Positions 15,256 through 24,117 of a DNA stretch of 64,000 nt are shown piece after piece (positions within the stretch are counted from its first letter, which is position 1; each line of letters begins with the position of its first letter). The stretch is from Filimonas sp. (GTDB lineage: Bacteria; Bacteroidota; Bacteroidia; Chitinophagales; Chitinophagaceae), in assembly GCA_017306865.1 (NCBI GenBank), contig JAFKHH010000016.1:62001-126000 (forward strand), written 5' to 3'. The translations under genes were made by a program, and so were the position numbers. The notes below the pieces were generated by a model. That model had not been told where the DNA came from. It did no database searches and saw only the letters and a program-made list of their open reading frames with translations.

Positions 15256-16911
15256 TTGAAAAAATTGCTTCTTTTAACCCTTGTCTTAATTTGCTGCTTA
15301 TTTGCCTGTCAAAAGCATCAGAAACCCTTCATTGCAAAGACTGAATCAGATTACGAAAAAGCCGACTCTCTTTTCAGTTCCAAGCCAGATTCAGCTTTTT
15401 ATTATTATAATAAGGTTGCGCTTAATTCAAAAGACAGCTCTCTTATAGCCCGTGCATATAACGGAATGGCCGTAATACAGTCAGATGCCGGTGATTATTT
15501 TGGCAGTCAGCAAAGCTTATTCATTTCCTTAGGCTACCTGGATGAGCAAAAAGAACAAGATCAATATTCTCTACTCTCAGATTATAATGAACTCGGAAGT
15601 ACCAGCTTAAGTTTAAAGAACTACGACGCTGCCCTGGGTTATTATGATCGTGCAGCCCGGTTTTGTAAAGACAAGGATTTTAAGATAATCATGGACAACA
15701 ATAAAGCTGTTGCCTATCAGAAATTGAAACAATATGACAAAGCTATTGCCATTTATAATTCAATCATTACGGGAAATAACAAAAAGAAAAAGGAATATGC
15801 AAGGGTATTATCCAACCTAGCCAGGGTGAGATGGTTGCAAAATCCTAATTTTAATGCCGCACCAGATCTTCTTCAAGCCTTACAAATACGAAAAGAAGAA
15901 AAAGACTTAGGGGGATTAAATGCCAGTTATGCGCATTTATCCGACTATTATCTTCGTTCGCATCCTGACTCATCATTATTTTATGCCAACAAAATGTATG
16001 GAACAGCACAAGAGCTAAACAATCCTAGTGATCAACTGGAGGCGTTACAGAAACTGATACAGCTAAGTCCTGCAGCCGAATTAAAGCCCTATTTCACTCG
16101 TTATCAATACTTAAATGACAGCATTCAAACCAGCCGGAATAATGCAAAAAATCAATTCGCGTCTATACGATTTGACGCGGAAAAAAATAGGACAGAGAAC
16201 CTGAAACTTCAAAAGGAAAATACAGAAAAGAGAGACCAGGTCATAATTCTGTTTGCTACACTTATTGTTGCCGCTGCGGCTATCGTTATCGGCATTCTCT
16301 ATTATAGAAAACGACAGCAACAAACGAAATGGGAAGCCCAAAACCAGATACAGCAATCAAAGCTTAGAACTTCAAAGAAAGTGCATGATGTTGTAGCTAA
16401 TGGCCTGTATCAATTAATGTCAAAAATTGAGTACAACACAATTGAGAAAGAGCAATTGCTGGATGAAATAGAAGCACTATATGAAAATTCTCGTGACATT
16501 TCCTATGAACAACCAATCATTAATCGTGTTGATTTCCATGAAGAAATACAGCAATTATTGACTTCTTTTTCTACACCCAAAGTCAAGGTGCTCTTGACTG
16601 GGAATGAAAAAGATTTATGGAATAATGTGAGTGAAGAAGCAAAGTATGAACTAAAGCATGTTTTACAGGAGCTAATGGTAAACATGAAAAAACACAGCTC
16701 CGCACAGAATGTGGTAGTAAAATTTGAACAGGAGAATGGTAACCTACATATTCAATATACAGACGATGGAATTGGATTACAGGGTGAATTAAAAAAAGGA
16801 AATGGGCTGACGAATACGGGAACCCGTATTATTGACATTGGCGGCAAACTTATTTTTGACTCACAGAGAACTACCGGATTAAGAATCCACATCTATATTC
16901 CAATCGCTTAA
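15256..16911 (+). CDS. TPR-containing histidine kinase, lipoprotein-type signal
   Basis: About 551 residues. I place the start at a TTG (15256) because it yields a textbook lipoprotein signal (MKKLLLLTLVLICCLFAC); no in-frame ATG precedes it. An extracytoplasmic TPR array covers about 40-290 (repeats such as YDAALGYYDRAARFCKD and YDKAIAIYNSII). A coiled segment, a membrane helix (about 330-354, VIILFATLIVAAAAIVIGIL) and a NarL/DesK-type kinase follow, with H-box KKVHDVVANGLYQLM and ATPase boxes ELMVNMKKHS and DDGIGL. Its response regulator starts 7 bp later. Confidence 0.85.
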   Translation: MKKLLLLTLVLICCLFACQKHQKPFIAKTESDYEKADSLFSSKPDSAFYYYNKVALNSKDSSLIARAYNGMAVIQSDAGDYFGSQQSLFISLGYLDEQKEQDQYSLLSDYNELGSTSLSLKNYDAALGYYDRAARFCKDKDFKIIMDNNKAVAYQKLKQYDKAIAIYNSIITGNNKKKKEYARVLSNLARVRWLQNPNFNAAPDLLQALQIRKEEKDLGGLNASYAHLSDYYLRSHPDSSLFYANKMYGTAQELNNPSDQLEALQKLIQLSPAAELKPYFTRYQYLNDSIQTSRNNAKNQFASIRFDAEKNRTENLKLQKENTEKRDQVIILFATLIVAAAAIVIGILYYRKRQQQTKWEAQNQIQQSKLRTSKKVHDVVANGLYQLMSKIEYNTIEKEQLLDEIEALYENSRDISYEQPIINRVDFHEEIQQLLTSFSTPKVKVLLTGNEKDLWNNVSEEAKYELKHVLQELMVNMKKHSSAQNVVVKFEQENGNLHIQYTDDGIGLQGELKKGNGLTNTGTRIIDIGGKLIFDSQRTTGLRIHIYIPIA

Positions 16912-16918
16912 ATTTTAT

Positions 16919-17584
16919 ATGATTAAGAAAGTATTGATAGCCGAAGATCATGAAAGTGCCAATATTTCGTTACAAAAAACAATGGAGGAGCTTGGCATTA
17001 CCGATTTCCATCATGCCTTTTATTGTGATAATGCTCTAGAGAGAATACAAAGAGAGAAAGCCCGCAATGATTCTTACGATCTTTTAATTACGGACCTGTC
17101 TTTCGAAGAAGATAGCAATGTTCAAAAAATAAAAGACGGCTTAACGCTTATTAAGGAAGCACGGCTGGCACAGCCAGATCTTAGAATACTTGTCTTTTCC
17201 GCAAGTAAAGAAGCTGCTACAATAGAATTGTTGGAGAAAACATTGCTGATAGATGGCTATGTACGCAAGGCCCGGAATGACGCCAAAGAACTAAAAGAAG
17301 CCATCGAAAAAATAGCGAACAACCAACGGCATTTTCCCAGGCATTTAATGGAGCTGGTAAAACAAAAAAACGCGCATGACTTTACTAAGTTTGATATAAC
17401 GGTTATCTCTTTACTTGCCCAGGGAACTTTACAAAAAGACATCCCCGTTTATTTACAGGAACACAATATCAAACCAGCCGGTTTAAGTAGCATAGAGAAG
17501 CGTCTTAATCTTATGAAAGAATCTTTTGGTTTTGCTAAGAATGAACAACTTGTTGCCTATTGCAAGGATATGGGCATTATTTAA
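16919..17584 (+). CDS. Response regulator, partner of the TPR kinase
   Basis: A 221-residue regulator with a receiver domain (EDHESANISL at the acidic pocket, phospho-acceptor Asp in DLLITDLSFEED). The C-terminal domain (about 150-221) is helical (FDITVISLLAQGTLQKDIPVYLQ, SIEKRLNLMKESF), a diverged LuxR-like HTH usual for these Bacteroidota kinase pairs. It lies 7 bp after the kinase gene and is co-transcribed with it. Target genes are unknown; the neighbouring island genes are candidates. Confidence 0.82.
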   Translation: MIKKVLIAEDHESANISLQKTMEELGITDFHHAFYCDNALERIQREKARNDSYDLLITDLSFEEDSNVQKIKDGLTLIKEARLAQPDLRILVFSASKEAATIELLEKTLLIDGYVRKARNDAKELKEAIEKIANNQRHFPRHLMELVKQKNAHDFTKFDITVISLLAQGTLQKDIPVYLQEHNIKPAGLSSIEKRLNLMKESFGFAKNEQLVAYCKDMGII

Positions 17585-17628
17585 TCTTCCCTTTATTTTT
17601 ATCTTCCCATCTCTGCAATAATTATGAT

Positions 17629-17670
17629 AATCAACGCATGTATAAACATTGCGTTGATTTTTCGTTTTAT
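17629..17670 (+). terminator. Terminator after the two-component pair
   Basis: A 10-bp stem (17629-17638 AATCAACGCA with 17650-17659) followed by TTTTCGTTTT. Confidence 0.8.
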
Positions 17671-17688
17671 CCTATACTCCCCTCAGCA

Positions 17689-17733
17689 TTACGGTTTCCC
17701 ATAAAATAACACTTGATAGAGCAGCTACTTTTG
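17689..17733 (+). promoter_or_regulatory. Island promoter 1: TTACGGTTTCCC box plus TACTTTTG
   Basis: The 12-mer TTACGGTTTCCC (17689-17700) lies exactly 37 bp, start to start, upstream of a -7 box TACTTTTG (17726-17733). The same pair with the same spacing occurs at 18882 and 25728. It drives the HsdR-N-type gene at 17776. Confidence 0.65.
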
Positions 17734-17775
17734 AGATCAGTAAACAACTCTAGTTCCAATTAAACAACAGCAACA

Positions 17776-18867
17776 ATGATGGACTTTAAAGATGCCATTA
17801 AGCAGATCTCTGAGAGAGCGGAAAAGCTAAAAGACAATTTACAAACAGAAGAGGCAACCAAAAACGCTCTGGTATTACCTTTCTTACAAGCCTTAGGATA
17901 CGATGTGTTTAACCCACTTGAGGTAACACCGGAATTCGTCTGCGACATCGGCACAAAAAAAGGAGAGAAAATTGACTATGCGATCTTTAAGGATGGACAG
18001 CCGATCATGCTTATTGAATGCAAACATTGGCGCCAGGATCTAACACTTCACGACAATCAACTACTACGTTATTTTCACGTATCAAACGCAAAGTTCGGCA
18101 TCCTGACCAACGGTCTTATTTATAAGTTTTATACGGATTTGCAAACGCCTAACAAAATGGATGAAAAGCCATTTTTAGAAGTAAATCTTTTAGACATCCG
18201 GAATAACCAGATCGAGGAGCTAAAAAAGTTTCACAAAACATACTTTGACATCGATAGCATTATGAGTTCTGCTAACGAGTTAAAATATACAAGCGAGCTA
18301 AAGAACATCTTATCAAAGGAGTTTTCAAACCCAAGTCCAGAGCTGGTAAAATTTTTAGCTAAGCAAGTGCATGATGGAATGATCACGCCAAAATTGCTGG
18401 AGCAATTTACTATACTCGTACGGCAATCTATTGCTATACACATAAGTGACATTATCTCTGACAGGTTAAAAACTGCTTTAAAAACGGAGACATCAGAAAT
18501 ATCACCAAACGCTACAATTGACAGCGTCACGCCTGAGAGCAACGAAGAAAAAATTGTTACAACAGAAGAAGAAATCGAAGGTTTCTTTATCGTAAAATCA
18601 ATTATTCGTTCAAAAATAACTCCTGAGCGAATAACATACAGAGATGCACAAAGTTATTTTGCAATCTTTGTTGATGACAATAACAGGAAACCTGTCTGCC
18701 GACTCTACCTCAATTCGGAAACAAATAAACAGATCGCCTTTATCGGAGAAGACAAAAAAGAGATCAGACACAAAATACAATCTCTTGACGATGTATTCTT
18801 TCATAGCGAAGCACTACTAAAAGTGGCAGAAAAATACGTAGCTACCTTACAGACAGAGGTTCAATAG
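17776..18867 (+). CDS. Orphan HsdR N-terminal-type PD-(D/E)xK nuclease
   Basis: A 363-residue protein. Its first ~165 residues match the N-terminal nuclease domain of type I restriction HsdR subunits: helical lead (NLQTEEATKNALVLPFLQALGYDVFNP), catalytic Asp at 67 and ECK at 81-83 (IDYAIFKDGQPIMLIECKHW), and LRYFHVSNAKFGILTNG. The helicase motor, HsdM and HsdS are absent here. The middle is helical and the C-terminal ~95 residues (FFIVKSIIRSKITPERITYRD) form a separate small domain seen in similar stand-alone proteins. Likely an effector in defence, or a solitary enzyme; the role is not known. First gene of the island, with the shared promoter element. Confidence 0.75.
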   Translation: MMDFKDAIKQISERAEKLKDNLQTEEATKNALVLPFLQALGYDVFNPLEVTPEFVCDIGTKKGEKIDYAIFKDGQPIMLIECKHWRQDLTLHDNQLLRYFHVSNAKFGILTNGLIYKFYTDLQTPNKMDEKPFLEVNLLDIRNNQIEELKKFHKTYFDIDSIMSSANELKYTSELKNILSKEFSNPSPELVKFLAKQVHDGMITPKLLEQFTILVRQSIAIHISDIISDRLKTALKTETSEISPNATIDSVTPESNEEKIVTTEEEIEGFFIVKSIIRSKITPERITYRDAQSYFAIFVDDNNRKPVCRLYLNSETNKQIAFIGEDKKEIRHKIQSLDDVFFHSEALLKVAEKYVATLQTEVQ

Positions 18868-18881
18868 AACGTACGGGATCG

Positions 18882-18926
18882 TTACGGTTTCCCGTATAAA
18901 AATACCTTTTATCAAATCTACTTTTG
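18882..18926 (+). promoter_or_regulatory. Island promoter 2: TTACGGTTTCCC box plus TACTTTTG
   Basis: Box at 18882-18893, -7 at 18919-18926, spacing 37 bp. The start codon of the next gene lies 28 bp after the beginning of the -7 box. Confidence 0.65.
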
Positions 18927-18946
18927 GTTCACAAACGTTCACTGCT

Positions 18947-19156
18947 ATGAAAAAGAAATACTACGTTTCCACAAGACCACAAAACAATGGCGACCACGAA
19001 GTGCATGAAGAGGATTGTGTTTGGTTACCAGCTCCTCAAAACAGGATTTATTTAGGTGAATTCACGTCTTGCCAGGATGCAGTTACTGAAGCAAGGAAAC
19101 ATTACAGACAGACCAATGGGTGCAAGTATTGTAGCAGAGCTTGCCATACACAATAA
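18947..19156 (+). CDS. Small Cys/His protein, possible metal-binding
   Basis: A 69-residue protein with His and Cys spaced like small zinc-site domains: VHEEDC near the start, FTSCQDAVTEARKHY in the middle and CKYCSRAC at the end. The order His-x3-Cys, Ala-containing helix, CxxC resembles the Ada-like and phage-borne YHxxxC...CxxC domains. No catalytic motif. Directly downstream of the shared island promoter. Confidence 0.6.
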   Translation: MKKKYYVSTRPQNNGDHEVHEEDCVWLPAPQNRIYLGEFTSCQDAVTEARKHYRQTNGCKYCSRACHTQ

Positions 19157-19203
19157 CCCGACAACTTTCCAATTGATACTTTAATCCGAATAAATCCTGT
19201 TAC

Positions 19204-19410
19204 ATGAAACTCTTACTACTTGCTTTACTAGCAATTAACAGCGTCCACTGCTCTACTAGTATGGTGTATGTCTGTGGTAGTCCCACAGCTACAAAATATC
19301 ATCTAAGCCCTAGTTGCAGGGGATTGAGCAATTGCAACTACAGGATCGTAGCCATTTCATTGGACAGTGCAAGAGAGAGTAATAAGACTTTGTGTAAGTG
19401 GGAACGGTGA
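19204..19410 (+). CDS. Small exported Cys-rich protein
   Basis: A 68-residue protein. The N-terminus is a short signal or lipoprotein signal (LLLLALLAINSVHC). The rest is a Bacteroidota small domain with the pattern YHLSPSCRGLSNC ... LCKWE, of unknown function and probably binding a metal through His and Cys. It follows the other Cys/His gene by 47 bp, so the two may be co-transcribed from 18919. Confidence 0.6.
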   Translation: MKLLLLALLAINSVHCSTSMVYVCGSPTATKYHLSPSCRGLSNCNYRIVAISLDSARESNKTLCKWER

Positions 19411-19505
19411 TATCTTCTTTAAAAAGTATTTCGTAACAAAGTAGTTAAGACTTGTATATCAAAACCATATCAATTTATAAGGAATCGCTAAAATGAAGCA
19501 ATTCA

Positions 19506-20054
19506 ATGAAACCAAAAATATTTACAGCAATATTATTATTCATAAGTGCATATGCACCTTTATTTGTAATTCTTGCTATTAAAGATTTTGACTTTGATTG
19601 CTCAAAAGCATTCAATCACTCAGTGCCAATTCTTATTCTCTTAGGTGTGACAGCCATAAGCGTTACTTTACTTTTTTATGCAATTAAATCAATTAAGAGA
19701 GGTAATATGCCCGTTAAAGTAAAAAGTATAAAGAATAGAGCTATCGACCTAATTAACTACACAATTCCGTATATAGTTTCGTTTTTTGGTTTCGATCTTT
19801 CAAAAACTGCCGACGTTTTTTCCTTAGTAATCTTTTTATTATTAATGCTTCTAATGACAATAAAAAGCAAATCCGTTTTCATGAATCCCATCTTGCTTTT
19901 AGCTGGCTATAGTTTATACGACCTAGAATATGAATTCGATGGAAAAATAAATTCAACCATAATAATATCTAATCATGACATGCGTAATGGTGAAACCTAT
20001 TACATTAGAAGTTTGACAAGATTCTTGTATTTCGTAACAGAAAAAGCACTTTAA
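19506..20054 (+). CDS. kwaA: KwaA-like membrane protein, Kiwa defence system
   Basis: A 182-residue protein with four membrane segments (about 5-25, 41-60, 84-97, 104-119) and a soluble C-terminal tail holding MNPILLLAGYSLYDLEYEF. Size, topology and its position 3 bp before a DUF4868-type gene fit KwaA, the membrane sensor of Kiwa anti-phage systems. In characterised Kiwa systems KwaA sits in the inner membrane, responds to phage attachment and holds KwaB. The family call rests on context plus layout, not on a search. AT-rich like kwaB. Confidence 0.6.
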   Translation: MKPKIFTAILLFISAYAPLFVILAIKDFDFDCSKAFNHSVPILILLGVTAISVTLLFYAIKSIKRGNMPVKVKSIKNRAIDLINYTIPYIVSFFGFDLSKTADVFSLVIFLLLMLLMTIKSKSVFMNPILLLAGYSLYDLEYEFDGKINSTIIISNHDMRNGETYYIRSLTRFLYFVTEKAL

Positions 20055-20057
20055 TAG

Positions 20058-21005
20058 ATGGTAGCAACAATTTCAAGCAAAATCAAATTAAGAAATTTAA
20101 AAGAATTGAACTTATCAAGGGCAAACACATCTCTTGCTATTATTAAAGAGTATAAACTTGACAGAGTCTCTCATTATGATATTAAATACGTTCCTATACA
20201 AGAACGTCTAGAAAAAAGATTGAACGGCATTGTAACAGGTCATGTTACGAAATCAAACACAGTTGAAGAGTATTCTTTTGATTGTCCTGAACCTGAAGAA
20301 GATCAAACCAGAAGCATAAATTATGAGGAAACGGATTTTTTTAGAATATTCGAGCAATTATCACACTTAAATCCAGAGGAAGATATAATAGAAGATATCG
20401 AAGAATTAATTAGAGCTAAAGCATATCTTATCATTTTAAGGAGTACAGATGGGATACAGCTAGTTGGCTTTAAAACGCTCCCCGAAAACTGGAAAATGAA
20501 GCATCAAAGAGGTTTAATCCCTCTTCTCTTTTCAGAAAACAGCTTTAAAGATTTAGAAGAAGATAACGTTTTCAGCATATCTAGTTTTATAGATTTATTT
20601 TATTTCAATGAGACCGTATTCATCTTATCCAAAAAGGAATTTGAAAGAGGTTTAAATTTTAGAGAAGGCATGTTACACAATGCAAGTCAATTATATGAAG
20701 AAGCTGCCCAATTAAACATATTTGGCAATTTGGAAATTTTGACTTCAAGGGTTGGAAATAACCAAAGATATTTACGAAAAATTGCAACAATCAGAAATTT
20801 AGGGCATTTCCGTAATACAATATTTATCCAACGCCTTGAGCAATTGAGTTCAGTCAAAGGATGGAATATAAATTTTAAAAATGGGCAAATTGTATTTACG
20901 GAAGAAACATTAGACGACATACTAACATTACTACAAAACAAGCGACTACATTCAGAATTAACAAATGAAGATTTTGATGTTGAAAGCGCGAAACCATTGC
21001 AATAA
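20058..21005 (+). CDS. kwaB: KwaB-like DUF4868 protein, Kiwa defence system
   Basis: A 315-residue soluble protein. The middle (YLIILRSTDGIQLVGFKTLPEN, FIDLFYFNETVFILSKKEFERGLNF) and the end (DDILTLLQNKRLHSELTNEDFDVESAKPL) read like DUF4868, the KwaB family. KwaB binds DNA and blocks phage replication and late expression when released by KwaA in studied systems. Starts 3 bp after kwaA. Hand counts of two lines (20341 and 20521) give 18 G+C in 60 each, 30%, against about half in the gldJ line at 40201, which points to transfer from an AT-rich source. Confidence 0.65.
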   Translation: MVATISSKIKLRNLKELNLSRANTSLAIIKEYKLDRVSHYDIKYVPIQERLEKRLNGIVTGHVTKSNTVEEYSFDCPEPEEDQTRSINYEETDFFRIFEQLSHLNPEEDIIEDIEELIRAKAYLIILRSTDGIQLVGFKTLPENWKMKHQRGLIPLLFSENSFKDLEEDNVFSISSFIDLFYFNETVFILSKKEFERGLNFREGMLHNASQLYEEAAQLNIFGNLEILTSRVGNNQRYLRKIATIRNLGHFRNTIFIQRLEQLSSVKGWNINFKNGQIVFTEETLDDILTLLQNKRLHSELTNEDFDVESAKPLQ

Positions 21006-21199
21006 ATCTTCAACCTTAACATTGATTTTTCGTTACTCAAACTTATACTTAAAATTTAGATTCTAATTTTTATTATTTTTTTACATCCTCATGTTTATTA
21101 AATGCTCTATATAACTTAAAACTGAATTCATTGTGAACCATGTCATGAAATATTAGCCTTAAACTTCACGATAATAGCGCACCACAAATAAAAAAAACA

Positions 21200-21652
21200 A
21201 TGCCAAGAATAATTTTACAAAACGACAGTTCAAATTGGGAGGCAAATAGGAAACAAACAATCACTACAGGTCTAATAAGCGATAGAGATCTGCTCAAAGC
21301 ACGTTCAAAAAATTATCTATCACTAATTGCAGGGCTGGACGCCAAAACTTTATCTGATACGAAAGGCATGCAAGAACTGATAAATGCCATACAAAAAGAG
21401 TTTGGCACAGCGGATATTGCAAGTTTGCCATTGGGCATTGTAGCGAAATGTTTTTTAGGACATCCACACGAGGTACATACACTTGACCTAAGCGGAAGTC
21501 AAATAATCAAACATTATAAAATTGGTGAGTCTTTGCCCGGAAATTTTGAAAAAGGCAGAACACTAGCGAAACACAATGCCTACGCATTTGTGGAAGTATA
21601 TGCTGACAAGGTGATTCTTATCAGAGAGGACGGAACAGCAACTAAACTTTAA
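21200..21652 (+). CDS. Unknown soluble protein, first gene of the AAA cassette
   Basis: A 150-residue protein without signal or membrane segment. The first half is helical (RDLLKARSKNYLSLIAGLDAKTLSD). The second half has a short beta-rich domain (HPHEVHTLDLSGSQIIKHYKIGESLP, then AYAFVEVYADKVILIREDGTATKL). I do not recognise the family. It opens a run of five same-strand genes ending with the AAA ATPase; the next gene starts 20 bp later. The 194-bp gap before it is very AT-rich and lacks the shared island box. Confidence 0.6.
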   Translation: MPRIILQNDSSNWEANRKQTITTGLISDRDLLKARSKNYLSLIAGLDAKTLSDTKGMQELINAIQKEFGTADIASLPLGIVAKCFLGHPHEVHTLDLSGSQIIKHYKIGESLPGNFEKGRTLAKHNAYAFVEVYADKVILIREDGTATKL

Positions 21653-21672
21653 ATAAACTAATAAACTGCTAT

Positions 21673-23379
21673 ATGTCGCAACAAGTAATTTCTTACGCAG
21701 ATCTAACAATCATTAACAATGCCCTACGTTCCATAAGCAGAGACATGTCAGGTGTTCATTCCGAATTAGGTGGCTTAAATCAAAAACATGCACAGCTAGA
21801 AAGTGAACTGGTGCAACTTGCCGATTCTTTTGCCGACTTTGTTGCAGCAGATTTAAAGCACAAAGCTTTACAACTTGCGGAAACAAGGCAAGGTAATTTA
21901 AAGCAAGATTTGCAGATCAAATTTGGCTACTATGCTGAAGTCCGTAGAATGGCCACCGGAATTTTGCAAGGAGTAGATGCCGGAGTTATAGGTGATGACA
22001 CATTACGCTTTACGACAGAAGAAGTGATGATTAAGGCTCCGGGGTATTGGCTGGCACCTGCGTTAGTCGCACTGGCCTCATGGATACGAAATGATAAAAG
22101 TAACAATGAAAAAGCATTAAAGGAAAGCTTGAAAAGAGATGATTATAAAACGACTCTCTTTTTTATGCTGGTCATGCGAAGGCTGACGAGAAATGAGGCA
22201 AGCCTAAAGTGGCTCGAACGCTACTTTATGCATCAAAATCCGCACAATCTTGACAGAGACTTTATCATCATTCTTGAAGCTATAACAACAGGTGTATTTC
22301 CGCCTGCTGCCAGGCAACTGATGATGCTTAATGTAAAAAATTGGCTTAATCAACTTACACAAAGCGACGATTACATTAATGAACAAAAAGCGCAATGGGT
22401 GCATTTTTTTGAAGCAAAAGGGCCTTTGCCTGAAGGGAAATATCCTTTGCTAGAAAAGTTTGCAATCAACTGGAACGCTCTTGAAACATCTTTGAAGGAA
22501 TCCAGGACACACGGAGCGTTACAAACACATTTCAAAAACATTCTTATTTCATCGGCTGATTTTTCAAAGGCAACAAAAGTACAACTAGATGAAATACTCA
22601 GTTTACTGGTTACAAATTTTGATGATGAAGAGCTTCCCCTGCAACAGCAGGTAAGATTGAATCAACTCATTATTCAAATGGATGGTGACAAAAATGCTGC
22701 CCAAGCTTTAATGGATGCAGAAAAGCATATCTATGAGGAAAAAGTTGATTTTCTACAATTATTGACTAACGCCGCCTTTAATCCGGAGTTATCGGGGGCG
22801 ACAAAAGTAACGCAGGCACTTGCTGTCTCCATCAGTCAGCCGTGGATAGTAGAAGCCCATGATACATTTACCGCTAATAGCAGAAATAACGTTCCCGCAG
22901 CAGTTGACTTAAGCATTGACGGCTTCAATACATCCACGCAAAACGGGAATGATGAAGAAGAGCTGCTACAGCAGCATGAAGACTATTGGGCAACCATTCT
23001 GCGAAAAGAGTTGAGCAATTTATCCTCTCCTTTCGGAGGTGTGCTTATTGGCGTTTTAATCTGCATACTAGGTATTTGGTTATTCAATTTTCATGTCATT
23101 GCCGGAATTGTAGCTATCGGAGTTGCGAGCGTTTGGACCTGGAATACAATCAAAACTCACAAAAAAGCAAAGAAAGCTATACAGGTAAATATTGAAGAAC
23201 GAAGCACAAAATCAAGAGAAGTATTACGAGGCTGTATTGCAGAAATAGTCGACTATAGAGAAGAGTCCGTAAGAGAAGACGAGAAAGCGGAAGAATTACA
23301 TCACTTACTTGCATCAATTACACATGAAGATTTTTCAAGTATTTCAAAAGAAACGAGAAATATTTTACAAACACACTAA
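21673..23379 (+). CDS. Large helical membrane protein of the AAA cassette
   Basis: A 568-residue protein of unknown family. An N-terminal coiled coil (about 25-80) is followed by a conserved-looking helical core (EVRRMATGILQGVDAGVI near 89; APGYWLAPALVALASWIR near 122-139; KTTLFFMLVMRRLTRNEASLKWL near 159-181). Two adjacent membrane helices lie at about 455-471 and 473-491, making a short hairpin, and a C-terminal charged coiled coil follows (about 495-568). Most of the protein is therefore cytoplasmic, anchored by the hairpin. It is the largest member of the cassette and the likely scaffold or effector; that role is inferred. Confidence 0.6.
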   Translation: MSQQVISYADLTIINNALRSISRDMSGVHSELGGLNQKHAQLESELVQLADSFADFVAADLKHKALQLAETRQGNLKQDLQIKFGYYAEVRRMATGILQGVDAGVIGDDTLRFTTEEVMIKAPGYWLAPALVALASWIRNDKSNNEKALKESLKRDDYKTTLFFMLVMRRLTRNEASLKWLERYFMHQNPHNLDRDFIIILEAITTGVFPPAARQLMMLNVKNWLNQLTQSDDYINEQKAQWVHFFEAKGPLPEGKYPLLEKFAINWNALETSLKESRTHGALQTHFKNILISSADFSKATKVQLDEILSLLVTNFDDEELPLQQQVRLNQLIIQMDGDKNAAQALMDAEKHIYEEKVDFLQLLTNAAFNPELSGATKVTQALAVSISQPWIVEAHDTFTANSRNNVPAAVDLSIDGFNTSTQNGNDEEELLQQHEDYWATILRKELSNLSSPFGGVLIGVLICILGIWLFNFHVIAGIVAIGVASVWTWNTIKTHKKAKKAIQVNIEERSTKSREVLRGCIAEIVDYREESVREDEKAEELHHLLASITHEDFSSISKETRNILQTH

Positions 23380-23390
23380 TATCAAGTACA

Positions 23391-23585
23391 ATGGAAAAGA
23401 AAATTCTTTTGGATAATAATGCTGAGCAAAGGAAAGACATAAACAATAATTCTTCAAAAGACAGTTATGTTAAACCCAACCTGTTTCAAGGTAGAATTGA
23501 AGCAGAAACCAATAATGCAGCATTTCCTGACTGGGATATTATTCCTCCCAATCAGTTCATTAACCCGCGAACAAAACCACAGTAA
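23391..23585 (+). CDS. Tiny hydrophilic protein of the AAA cassette
   Basis: A 64-residue protein rich in Asn, Lys and Asp, without membrane segment or Cys motifs, predicted mostly disordered. It ends FPDWDIIPPNQFINPRTKPQ. Its stop codon shares a base with the next start (TAATG), which argues for translation coupling and that it is real. Confidence 0.5.
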   Translation: MEKKILLDNNAEQRKDINNNSSKDSYVKPNLFQGRIEAETNNAAFPDWDIIPPNQFINPRTKPQ

Positions 23586-24115
23586 TGGCATCACCAACAA
23601 CATATGCTGCCTGGGCTGCTGTTCTTGAGAGATTTGGGAATGGCGATGATACTGTATATGAGGCTATGAATACAGGGTATTTTGTTTTAGATGCAGGAAC
23701 CGCTCAACGCTTCTATTTAAGGGTAGAAGAAGTGTACAAAAAAAGAAAACAAAATTGGCTAGATAAATTTCAGCACTCTTTTCGCTTACAACACATCAAA
23801 ACTGATGATGATTTTGCTCTTGCGTTACGCAACGGGAAACAAAATCTCCTACCGCTTTTAAAATTCGTATCTGCAAAAGGGCTACCTGATGACCTAAAAA
23901 AAGCTTTACAAAAAGATCTGGTGGATTTTGTTTCCGAAATAAAAAAATCTTTGAAAGACAATATTTCAAAGAATAGCGCATCCGGGGATAGTATGCTAAT
24001 ACTATTAAGCGGTTTTTGGCTGCCAGAAATAATAGATGAAAAAGAGAGCGCAAAAAAATTGTCCGAAGAAAGCAATAATACAATCACACCTACAGGTAGA
24101 AAAATAATTTTTTAA
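23585..24115 (+). CDS. Helical protein of the AAA cassette
   Basis: A 176-residue protein, all-helical and charged (LDAGTAQRFYLRVEEVYKKRKQNW; LPDDLKKALQKDLVDFVSEIKKSLKDN), with no recognised family. The start overlaps the preceding stop by one base and the AAA gene begins 2 bp after its stop, so it is firmly inside the operon. Possibly an adaptor for the ATPase; this is inference. Confidence 0.6.
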   Translation: MASPTTYAAWAAVLERFGNGDDTVYEAMNTGYFVLDAGTAQRFYLRVEEVYKKRKQNWLDKFQHSFRLQHIKTDDDFALALRNGKQNLLPLLKFVSAKGLPDDLKKALQKDLVDFVSEIKKSLKDNISKNSASGDSMLILLSGFWLPEIIDEKESAKKLSEESNNTITPTGRKIIF

Positions 24116-24117
24116 AA

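Noticed and set aside
19493-19582. Short frame starting at ATG 19493 just before kwaA
   Set aside because: It overlaps kwaA in another frame for 29 codons with no recognisable content.
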